From: Sedimentisphaerales bacterium
Lineage (GTDB): Bacteria > Planctomycetota > Phycisphaerae > Sedimentisphaerales > SG8-4
NCBI GenBank assembly: GCA_016932895.1
Contig: JAFGCA010000514.1
Span: 1-7,433, forward strand
Direction: 5' to 3'
DNA: 7,433 nucleotides
In this document: piece by piece, positions 1 to 5,810 of the stretch
How the letters are laid out: every line of letters begins with the position of its first letter
How positions within the stretch are numbered: position 1 is the first letter of the stretch
Notes under the pieces: model-generated
The model's database searches: none
What the model was told of the DNA's origin: nothing
What the model saw: only the letters and a program-made list of their open reading frames with translations
Made by a program: the position numbers and the translations under genes

Positions 1-265
1 CGATCTGGTCATCATGAAGCGTGGAGCCAAGACCAAATGCCTGAAAGCTCCACCTGTAGGTCAGCTGGTCACCGTCCGGATCGCTGCTCAAGCTCCCGTC
101 GAGGGTCACAAGAGTACCCACGATTACATCGCTCTGATCGGGGCCGGCGTCGGCAATCGGCGGTTCGTTTAATCCAAAGAGCTCAGAAAGCACATCGCAG
201 CCGTTGAGCAGCACTATTGTCAGGATGAACACGACAACAAGAGAAAGGATGTTTTTTCGATTCAC
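1..265 (-). CDS. Lipoprotein with PKD-like domain, 5' part only
   Basis: Reading leftward from a GTG at 263-265, the frame stays open for 88 codons to the window edge, so the C-terminus is missing. A GGAGGG ribosome binding site lies about 8 bases before the GTG; a nearby ATG at 279-281 is in another frame. Residues 1-22 are a lipoprotein signal peptide: a short basic start (NRK), a hydrophobic core, then the lipobox LNGC with Cys23 as the predicted lipidated residue. Asp24 follows it; in enterobacteria Asp at +2 favours inner-membrane retention, but that rule may not hold here. From about residue 35 the sequence has the look of a PKD/REJ-type beta-sandwich: PPIADAGPDQ, then VTLDGSLSSDPDGD, then LTYRWSF. 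Such domains usually sit in surface or periplasmic binding proteins. The specific role is unknown. Reading frame and lipoprotein call are directly visible; the domain is recognised from memory of its motifs. Confidence 0.8.
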   Translation of the reverse strand, partial: MNRKNILSLVVVFILTIVLLNGCDVLSELFGLNEPPIADAGPDQSDVIVGTLVTLDGSLSSDPDGDQLTYRWSFQAFGLGSTLHDDQI

Positions 266-694
266 GATCAGATCCCTCCATGTGGTACCCGTGACTTACA
301 CTCATCTATACTGGGAAATACCGTTTACAGTCCTTGATCCGGTACTCTATCAGTTCTCATGTAGCATCCACCGAGCACGGCGCAAGGCCTTGCAGCCGGC
401 GGCCCGGTCCGACGGAAAGTCCGAAGGCGAAGGAGGATTGAATCAAGCGTATAGTGAGATATTTGAAAAGACTGGAAAGCAAACCAAAGGTGCAAAGCGT
501 GACAACAACCGCTACGCATACCACGATGCGCACCCTCCATCGTCATAACTCCGCTCGCCACATCTATCCTTTGGAGAGATGCTTTCTCAATTGTATCACC
601 AGACATTCAGTAATGCAATTTTTTTTCAATATACTTGGCGATGATAGTTCCAGAGCGACGCATACCGCAACAGAGGAATTGTCTTTCGAGCGAT
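266..694. other. Intergenic stretch without a convincing gene
   Basis: This 429-base gap separates two minus-strand genes and presumably carries the leader of the lipoprotein gene and the 3' flank of the MBL gene. Open frames on both strands are short and low in complexity of motif; none has a good ribosome binding site with recognisable protein content. It contains a perfect 12-base palindrome (GCAAGGCCTTGC, 382-393) and a 9-base direct repeat ACGCATACC at 514-522 and 658-666. I saw no tRNA fold and no riboswitch consensus that I recognise. A weak terminator-like hairpin is listed separately. Confidence 0.6.
589..626 (+). terminator. Weak hairpin followed by T tract
   Basis: AATTGTAT at 589-596 can pair with ATGCAATT at 613-620 (8 pairs, one G-U), with a 16-base loop, followed by a run of eight T at 619-626. 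This has the shape of an intrinsic terminator on the plus strand, but the stem is AT-rich and no plus-strand gene precedes it. It may be chance. Confidence 0.2.
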
Positions 695-1633
695 TTACAG
701 CCACGTAGGCTCTTCCCAGGAATTCCGCCACTGCCACTTCCAGACCACTTTCTTGGAAGGCAGATCGACTTCATACGTTTCCCCGGCGGTAAACGGAAGA
801 ATCGTCGTCAAATCGCCGATTGCTTCCCGCATGCTTTCGATGAAAGAGGCTACATCGGTCACGTCCGGCGGCCAGTTTCCCGGAGGAATCGGGTCGCTCA
901 GTCTATCGGTCCTGTAATGGATCGGGATGAAATAACGCGGTCTTATCAGCTCGCTGAAACGGCGCAGCTTTTTCAGCCCCTCAACGTTGCGTCCGTCATC
1001 GCCGGTAGTTCGCACACCGACTTTCATGTGTACGAGAAAATCGACACGGTCTCTCAATTGCGCGAGCTCCGGGTACGGCTCGTGGAGGTCGCCGATGTGC
1101 AGGAGCGACACGCCGGATGACCTGTGGTGCACCAGATAGCCGTTGGTCGTGAGATCGGCACGTTGGTTCTCCCCGCTCTCGATCACTTCCACCTCAATCT
1201 CGCCGAGATCCAGGGTGTGCGGCCCGGGAAGGTCTCTTTTGCCGATTGTCCCTTCCCACGACCTCCCGGTCTGTCTGTCGTCCCGTATACCGGGATACAC
1301 AATGACGGTTTTATCTTCAGCTACGTACTTGGTAATCGGAAGGTCCCGTTCCACAGCGGCGTGGCCGTAATTCTCGGCGATTGGGACGTTTGGGTGCACA
1401 CACCCCGGACAGACGTAGAGACGCTTGAACCGCGGACCGTCACAGAGTCTCTCCAGCGATTTGGGATGACAGTGGTCAAAGTGTTCGTGGCTTATGAAGA
1501 TGTAGTCGTAGATCGGTTTGGCCTTTTCGAGGTTCTTGCCGAACAGGTATGGATCGAAGGCGATGTTGACATCATCGGTAAGGATGTCGAAAGCCCCGCA
1601 GCCCCACCACTTGAGATAGATATGTTCGCTCAT
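695..1633 (-). CDS. Metallo-beta-lactamase-fold hydrolase (UlaG-like)
   Basis: A 312-residue soluble protein of the metallo-beta-lactamase fold, expected to be a cytoplasmic metal-dependent hydrolase. The metal motif HxHxDH is complete at residues 49-54 (SHEHFDHCHP). HIGD at 179-182 supplies a later His/Asp pair, and PIHY with His239 is the likely last ligand. The order and the absence of a signal peptide resemble the UlaG/YycJ-like branch rather than secreted beta-lactamases. Oddly, the place after the LDLGEIEVEV strand, where relatives have a metal-binding His (AYH-type), reads ESGEN instead, so the metal site may differ. The C-terminus is tryptophan-rich (WKWQWRNSW). Start: ATG at 1631-1633 behind a G-rich stretch; an in-frame GTG at 1640-1642, three codons earlier, behind AAGGTGG is nearly as good. 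The substrate is unknown. It is transcribed away from the MtmB-like gene, sharing a 200-base control region. Fold is secure; function is not. Confidence 0.85.
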   Translation of the reverse strand: MSEHIYLKWWGCGAFDILTDDVNIAFDPYLFGKNLEKAKPIYDYIFISHEHFDHCHPKSLERLCDGPRFKRLYVCPGCVHPNVPIAENYGHAAVERDLPITKYVAEDKTVIVYPGIRDDRQTGRSWEGTIGKRDLPGPHTLDLGEIEVEVIESGENQRADLTTNGYLVHHRSSGVSLLHIGDLHEPYPELAQLRDRVDFLVHMKVGVRTTGDDGRNVEGLKKLRRFSELIRPRYFIPIHYRTDRLSDPIPPGNWPPDVTDVASFIESMREAIGDLTTILPFTAGETYEVDLPSKKVVWKWQWRNSWEEPTWL

Positions 1634-1694
1634 GTTTGCCACCCCCCGGCCACCTTAATCCCGATCATCCCGACTGTCAATTTCGCGATCGCTG

Positions 1695-1723
1695 TGGACG
1701 ACTCAAGACTATTCGATTATCAT
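1695..1723 (+). promoter_or_regulatory. Candidate sigma70 promoter for the MtmB-like gene
   Basis: TGGACG (1695-1700; 4 of 6 matches to TTGACA) and TATCAT (1718-1723; 5 of 6 matches to TATAAT) are separated by exactly 17 bases. Transcription would begin near 1730, giving a leader of about 115 bases that contains the dyad and hairpin listed below. Read by eye, not by a scoring model. Confidence 0.45.
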
Positions 1724-1741
1724 GCAGATCGGCAGCCTGGA

Positions 1742-1760
1742 AATGAGAACAACTCTCATT
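1742..1760. promoter_or_regulatory. Perfect inverted repeat, likely operator
   Basis: AATGAGA at 1742-1748 and TCTCATT at 1754-1760 are perfect 7-base inverted arms around ACAAC. The dyad sits just downstream of the predicted start point of the MtmB-like gene, a classic place for a repressor. The central 15 bases (1744-1758) match a Fur-type box (TGATAATNATTATCA) at about 10 of 14 positions, which is suggestive but not enough to name the regulator. It could also act on the divergent MBL gene. Confidence 0.45.
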
Positions 1761-1778
1761 GGATGTAAGCGGCTGCAT

Positions 1779-1805
1779 CGTCCGGGGTGAAGATACCCCA
1801 GGACG
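1779..1805 (+). promoter_or_regulatory. Leader hairpin upstream of the MtmB-like gene
   Basis: CGTCC-GGGGT (1779-1788) pairs with ACCCC-a-GGACG (1795-1805), giving ten base pairs with a single bulged A and a six-base loop GAAGAT. It lies 25 bases before the AAGGAG ribosome binding site. No T tract follows, so it is not an intrinsic terminator; a role in mRNA stability or translational control is possible. No known riboswitch consensus was recognised. Confidence 0.4.
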
Positions 1806-1843
1806 GGCGAACAAATGAACCCATCCGATGAAGGAGCACGACA

Positions 1844-3229
1844 ATGTTGAGTCTGCTGGACATAGCCGAGAGGGCGGCGAAGGGACCAAAGATCGACGAG
1901 AACAAATGGAACATGGACCTCTTCACTACGCTTGGGGCGTTGACCAAGAAGTACCGTATCGCCTATCCGGAGGACGGCTCGTTCTTCAATATGGACGATG
2001 AGCTTGCCGACCGTGTCTTTGAGGCCGCCCTGGAGTTCCTGACTGAGAAAGGCGCCTTTTGCTTATCCACCGGGAGAACCATTCAGTTCACCAGGTCTGA
2101 GATACTCGAGACGATACAGGCGATTCCCGCCGAGCTCGTGGTAGGCCGGGGAACCGACAGCAGGGTGCTGCGTAAGCGGTGCATCGAGGAGAAGGAAGGG
2201 ATAAACCACTGCCCCGGACACCACGCGCCCTGGAGCGAGGAGCTGGCACCGCTGGCAATAAAGAACCATGCCCAGATCCCCAGCGCCGATTATCTTGAGG
2301 GGATCAACTTCACCCATGTCGACGGAAGGGAGATACGCGGCGTGTCGATGGAGGCTTACGCCGCAAGGCGGGGTGTGGCGTGGCTAAGGGAGGGGATACG
2401 CAAAGCAGGGCGGCCGGGTATGGCAATCGCCTGCTACCCGATCAACACCCGGGCTGCCGCCCTGCTCGCTCCGCTGGATGAGGAGTGCGGCATCCGCTCA
2501 ACCGATGGCATCCTTCTTTCGGTCCTTCCTGACGTAAAAATCGAGCAGGACCTTATCGCCGCCGCTGTCGTCTACAACGAGCATGGCTGTTTCGCCGTCA
2601 ACAGTGGGGGCGGCGGGTTTGTAGGAGGTTTCGCCGGCGGGCTTGAGAGCGCGATTATCGAGGGTGTCATCAAACCGTTGGTCGGTTTTCTTGTCTACCG
2701 GGACAACATCACCTACGCCGGAGTCGGCGCTCTTCACGCCACAAAAGGCGGAGAGATCATGGGCTTAAATCCGCGCGGCTGCTGGGCAACATCGGTAGTC
2801 TGCCAGGCTTTGAACCGCAACACCAACTTCATCTACTTTGGTGGAAAGGCCGGCACGGGCGGGGATCCGGGTTCCGGTACCGAGACAAGGCTGTGGTCGC
2901 TGGTGGGCCACGTAGCGACGCCGGTGAACGGCGGCAACGTCGGTATAGCCCGTGTCGGCCGCGCGACGGTGGATTCGAGCCAGACGCCTTTGGAGCAGAC
3001 CTGGGGGTACGAGGCCGCGGTGGCGGCGATGCGGTCAGGCTTTGACAGAGGAAGCGCGAGCGATTTTCTGCGGAAGCTCGACGAGAAGATCAGGGGAAAG
3101 GTCACCGAACCGGCAAAACATATTTCCCAGTGCTGGGACCTGACGAAGGGCCGTCCGCTTCCCGACTATGAGGATATGTACGCCCGGGTGAAGGAAGAGG
3201 TATCCGGAATGGGGCTTTCCTTCCGGTAG
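1844..3229 (+). CDS. MtmB-family methyltransferase lacking pyrrolysine
   Basis: A 461-residue homologue of archaeal monomethylamine:corrinoid methyltransferase MtmB (about 458 residues), which moves a methyl group from methylamine to a corrinoid protein. From memory the two align end to end: VVGRGTD..VLRKR (99-112), KAGRPGMAI (187-195), VGGFAGGLES (260-269), GSGTETRL (343-350), and a shared C-terminus (ISQCWD..GLSF). In MtmB, pyrrolysine 202 directly follows GRPGMGV; here that position is Ala196 (GCC, 2429-2431), and the frame has no internal TAG. In my alignment MtmB Glu229 corresponds to Leu224, Glu259 to Gly255 within a GGGG run (255-258), and no Gln is near the Gln333 position. So the fold should be the MtmB TIM barrel, but methylamine activity is doubtful. 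No corrinoid protein or RamA-type gene is nearby. Start: ATG with AAGGAG (1831-1836) seven bases ahead, agreeing with the MtmB N-terminus. Family is secure; substrate is unknown. Confidence 0.85.
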   Translation: MLSLLDIAERAAKGPKIDENKWNMDLFTTLGALTKKYRIAYPEDGSFFNMDDELADRVFEAALEFLTEKGAFCLSTGRTIQFTRSEILETIQAIPAELVVGRGTDSRVLRKRCIEEKEGINHCPGHHAPWSEELAPLAIKNHAQIPSADYLEGINFTHVDGREIRGVSMEAYAARRGVAWLREGIRKAGRPGMAIACYPINTRAAALLAPLDEECGIRSTDGILLSVLPDVKIEQDLIAAAVVYNEHGCFAVNSGGGGFVGGFAGGLESAIIEGVIKPLVGFLVYRDNITYAGVGALHATKGGEIMGLNPRGCWATSVVCQALNRNTNFIYFGGKAGTGGDPGSGTETRLWSLVGHVATPVNGGNVGIARVGRATVDSSQTPLEQTWGYEAAVAAMRSGFDRGSASDFLRKLDEKIRGKVTEPAKHISQCWDLTKGRPLPDYEDMYARVKEEVSGMGLSFR

Positions 3230-3244
3230 CCGGCCGCCGGCTCA

Positions 3245-3273
3245 CGCCGCCCGCGCGCGACCCGCGCACGGCG
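3245..3273. terminator. GC-rich hairpin between convergent genes
   Basis: In the 47-base gap between the ends of the MtmB-like and ClC genes, CGCCG (3245-3249) pairs with CGGCG (3269-3273), and CGCG (3252-3255) with CGCG (3263-3266), with a 2x2 internal loop and a seven-base apical loop. A second small stem, GCCGG/CCGGC, occurs at 3229-3241. Neither has a T tract, so a shared terminator role is only suggested by position. Confidence 0.3.
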
Positions 3274-3276
3274 CCT

Positions 3277-4599
3277 TCATTCCACCGGGTGACCCGCTCC
3301 CGCCAGCGCAAAGTCGTAAATCGTGGTGTGGCGGGTGACCTGAAAACCGATGACCGCGGCCAGGCCGGCGGGCAGTATCGCCCCGGGGCCGAAGAGCTCG
3401 ATTGCCATTATCGCTGCCGCGAGCGGCACATTCATGGCGCTGGCGAGCATCCCTGAGAAACCTGCGGCAAGGAAGGCAAAATACCCTGCGGACCCGGGTT
3501 CGATCCCGAGCAGAAGCGCGAACGCGGCGCCGAACAACATGCCGATGAGGACCGAAGGCCCGGTAAAACCGGCGTTCATGCCGGAGCCGACGGTGATACA
3601 GTTGAACAGGGCTTTGAGCACCAGCATCAGTATGAGCGCCGGCACGGCATACGGAACCATTATAGCAGGGAGAAGGTCGGCCGGCCGTCCTGCAAACAGC
3701 GCCGCAAACATAGGGTCGGATGTTCCCATAAGCAGCGGATTGACCAGCCAGGCGGGGATGGCCGCGATCGCGCTCCCGATAACGACCTTGAGCAGCACGT
3801 TGCCCTGGTCGCGTTTGAAAACGCGAACCACCAGGGAGTACAGCCCGGTGTACCCGCCGCCCACTATTCCGGTGAGGATTGCCATGAGCAGCATCGGCGC
3901 CATCAAAGCGATATCGATCGAACCGGTCATCATCGGCACTGGATAAAAAGGCCCGATACCGAGAAGCCGGCAAACGCTGACGGCGGTGATGCCCGACAGG
4001 ATCGACGGGAAAAGATCCTTGTAGCCCATCCGCTCCCTCTGGATGATCTCAACGGCGAAAACCCCTGCCCCAATCGGTGAGTGAAAAATAGCGGCAACCG
4101 CCGCCGCCATCCCGCAGATCACGGCGGTCCGTCTGTCCGCCGGTTTGAATCCGATCTTCCGGAGCCGGTCGGCGGTCCAGGACATCACACCGGCGCCGAC
4201 ACGGCCGAGGGGCCCGACAACCCCTCCATTGCCGAAAGTTGAAAGCGTGACCAGTACTGCGAGATATTTGGAGAGGGTCACAAGAATCGGCAAACGGGCT
4301 CGTTCACGGTTTAGTGACCGGAGGTACGATGGGATACCTTCTCCGGCGGCCTCGGGCTGCAGGCGGTAGATCACCGCTCCAACGATCACCGCGCCGGCGA
4401 CCGCGTAGAGCGGCAACGGCACCGGAAACCCGCCGATGGCCAATCGTGCGAGGAAGGCTGTTATGTGATTGAGACAGAAACCGAAGGTGTATGTCGTGAC
4501 GCACCCGACGGGCCCAGCGATCAGCGCAAGCAGGATCCACTTGCCGAGAAAAACGTATGATGCCCGGGTTTCGGGATTCAGGAAGGTTATCCGTTTCAT
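3277..4599 (-). CDS. ClC-family chloride channel/transporter without gating Glu
   Basis: A 440-residue integral membrane protein of the ClC family, with many hydrophobic segments from about residue 18 to 415 and no C-terminal CBS domains. The ClC signatures are in order: GEGIP (86-90, for GSGIP), GGVVGP (125-130, for GREGP), the helix ending SPIGAGVFAVE (174-184), and in the second half GFTGP (344-348, for GIFAP) followed by NVPLAAAIMAIE (390-401). The gating glutamate (Glu148 of E. coli ClcA) is Val128 here, and the internal proton glutamate (Glu203) falls on Ile185. Known ClC channels lack the second, and ClC-K channels also have Val at the first, so passive anion conductance is more likely than H+ antiport. 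Start: ATG at 4597-4599 just before the first membrane helix, but it has no ribosome binding site; the frame stays open 48 codons further upstream (to 4743) without conserved content. Converges with the MtmB-like gene. Confidence 0.85.
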   Translation of the reverse strand: MKRITFLNPETRASYVFLGKWILLALIAGPVGCVTTYTFGFCLNHITAFLARLAIGGFPVPLPLYAVAGAVIVGAVIYRLQPEAAGEGIPSYLRSLNRERARLPILVTLSKYLAVLVTLSTFGNGGVVGPLGRVGAGVMSWTADRLRKIGFKPADRRTAVICGMAAAVAAIFHSPIGAGVFAVEIIQRERMGYKDLFPSILSGITAVSVCRLLGIGPFYPVPMMTGSIDIALMAPMLLMAILTGIVGGGYTGLYSLVVRVFKRDQGNVLLKVVIGSAIAAIPAWLVNPLLMGTSDPMFAALFAGRPADLLPAIMVPYAVPALILMLVLKALFNCITVGSGMNAGFTGPSVLIGMLFGAAFALLLGIEPGSAGYFAFLAAGFSGMLASAMNVPLAAAIMAIELFGPGAILPAGLAAVIGFQVTRHTTIYDFALAGAGHPVE

Positions 4600-4612
4600 T
4601 GCCGTATACGAT

Positions 4613-4618
4613 ATAATA
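4613..4618 (-). promoter_or_regulatory. Possible -10 element for the ClC gene
   Basis: On the minus strand TATTAT lies 13 bases before the ClC start codon. A start point about seven bases further on would leave an almost leaderless mRNA, which would explain the missing ribosome binding site. The -35 position reads only TTTTTT, so the call is weak. Confidence 0.22.
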
Positions 4619-4705
4619 TCGGCAGCCTGCAGATAAAAAAAATGGGCGCGGAGCCGACACAGGGCACCTTTGGTGGACATTTCAGAGCGAAAACGATCCA
4701 AGTTA

Positions 4706-4714
4706 TGGTATAGT
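4706..4714 (+). promoter_or_regulatory. Extended -10 promoter for the aldolase gene
   Basis: TGG-TATAGT is an extended -10 element (TGn plus a hexamer matching TATAAT at 5 of 6). The upstream region at 17 bases has no good -35, which extended -10 promoters tolerate. Transcription would start near 4721, about 47 bases before the aldolase ATG. Confidence 0.4.
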
Positions 4715-4767
4715 GTGCCGCACGGTCGCAACTTCGATATCAACCACTACAATGGAAAGGGGAAAAA

Positions 4768-5661
4768 ATGGCCAAACGTATCAACAAAGCAATCGAGTTA
4801 CTCCAATCGGGACAGCCCGTCTACATAACGCACGCGGCGGAGCCTTCTTACGAGTGCGGAAAGTCAATGGCAAAAACGTGGGCGGACGTAATCCTGATGG
4901 ATTTTGAACATTACTTCTTTGACATCGGCGGTCTGACGAAATTTATGAAAGGTCTCAAAGATGGCGGGCCTACCAACTCGGGACACCCGACCCCCACAGT
5001 AATCACAACGCTCCCGTCAAACTGTACGACCATCAATGAAGTATTGGCCAACGCCTGGCAGGTTCGTCATGTGCTCTCAACCGGGGCGCACGGCATTCTG
5101 CATACCCACGCCCGCAACGCGGAGGCGGTGAGTACCTTTGTCGCGACCTGCCGCTACCCGTTTCAGAGTATAGGTCGCGGTGTGATCCCGGAAGGCTTAC
5201 GCGGCGCGGGCGGACAGGCGCAACCGGCTAAGATCTGGGGCCTTTCACCGGCTGATTATGTCCAGGTCGCCGATCCGTGGCCGCTGAACCCGAAGGGTGA
5301 GCTCCTTCTTGGTTTGAAGATCGAGGATCGTCACTGTCTGCAGAACGCCGACAATATCGCAGCTGTTCCGGGTATCGGCTTTGCCGAATGGGGGCCGGGT
5401 GATATGGGGATGTCGTTCGGCGAACCGGATGCCCACGACCCTCCCTACCCTGAGTTCATGAACGACGCCCGCAACAAAATCAAATCGGCTCTCGACAGGA
5501 ATGGGGTGGCATTCTATTGCGGCTGGGCGGACGATTCGATGTCAGAGGAGGAGCGGATAAAATACGCCATCACGGAATTGGGCTCTAAGCTGCTTAGTGT
5601 TCAGAAGAAGGAGCTCGCTGATTTTGGCCGTTCGCTCACGGGCAGGAAAATGCCTGTGTAA
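4768..5661 (+). CDS. HpcH/HpaI-family aldolase/lyase
   Basis: A 297-residue TIM-barrel protein of the HpcH/HpaI (class II, metal-dependent) aldolase family, which splits or forms C-C bonds in 2-oxo acids via a pyruvate-type enolate. Visible motifs: ADVILMDFEH (39-48), whose His48 corresponds to the catalytic His45 of HpaI; GLRGAGG (143-149), the anion-binding loop; LKIEDR (183-188), whose Glu186 is a metal ligand; and GPGDMGMSFG (209-218), with metal ligand Asp212. It is about 35 residues longer than HpaI, partly from an insertion around residues 66-100. No arginine occurs between residues 48 and 99, so the substrate-binding Arg70 of HpaI has no counterpart, and the substrate probably differs. 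Start: ATG with AAAGGGG about five bases upstream. The Ldh2-type gene follows 149 bases later on the same strand. Family is secure; the exact substrate is unknown. Confidence 0.85.
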   Translation: MAKRINKAIELLQSGQPVYITHAAEPSYECGKSMAKTWADVILMDFEHYFFDIGGLTKFMKGLKDGGPTNSGHPTPTVITTLPSNCTTINEVLANAWQVRHVLSTGAHGILHTHARNAEAVSTFVATCRYPFQSIGRGVIPEGLRGAGGQAQPAKIWGLSPADYVQVADPWPLNPKGELLLGLKIEDRHCLQNADNIAAVPGIGFAEWGPGDMGMSFGEPDAHDPPYPEFMNDARNKIKSALDRNGVAFYCGWADDSMSEEERIKYAITELGSKLLSVQKKELADFGRSLTGRKMPV

Positions 5662-5713
5662 AGAGTCTCTCATGCGAGGCTACGTTCCGATCCTATAGAA
5701 AGATCAATTCAGC

Positions 5714-5750
5714 TTCTCTTATTCTCCTCGTTTACCGGAGAGAGAGTGAA
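5714..5750 (+). other. Imperfect hairpin between aldolase and dehydrogenase
   Basis: A pyrimidine-rich arm (5714-5727) faces a purine-rich arm (5737-5750) over a nine-base loop: ten Watson-Crick pairs, two G-U pairs and two mismatches, with an unbroken TCTCC/GGAGA stem next to the loop. No T tract follows. It could be a processing or stability element in a two-gene transcript, or an attenuator; no known RNA family was recognised. A five-codon open frame (ATG at 5754, TGA at 5769-5771) follows it. Confidence 0.3.
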
Positions 5751-5810
5751 ATAATGATGGGTAGCTGCTGAAAAATGATCTGTTTGGAGAATGCAACGAG
5801 AGGTGAAGAT

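Noticed and set aside
382..393. 12-base palindrome GCAAGGCCTTGC as an operator
   Set aside because: It lies in a GC-rich patch far from any identified promoter and has no second copy; chance is likely.
361..450. Possible structured RNA (GGAAAGTCC-like motif) on either strand
   Set aside because: The short motif recalls RNase P RNA and some riboswitches, but the surrounding conserved elements are absent.
514..666. Direct repeat ACGCATACC at 514-522 and 658-666
   Set aside because: Nine bases, only two copies, no flanking similarity; not enough for a repeat family or attachment site.
204..708. Overlapping plus-strand open frames of 114 and 84 codons
   Set aside because: They overlap the lipoprotein gene and the MBL gene on the other strand, lack good ribosome sites, and show no recognisable protein features.
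1640..1672. Perfect TTGACA on the minus strand as the -35 of the MBL gene
   Set aside because: At 17 bases the -10 position reads TAAGGT, a poor match, and it overlaps the ribosome binding region; too weak to list as a promoter.
4600..4743. Longer N-terminus for the ClC protein starting at 4743 or 4680
   Set aside because: The extra residues are not hydrophobic or family-like and run through the probable promoter region; neither upstream start has a ribosome binding site.
5775..5810. Upstream ATG at 5775 as start of the dehydrogenase
   Set aside because: The ATG at 5811 has a better placed ribosome site and matches the usual N-terminus of the family.
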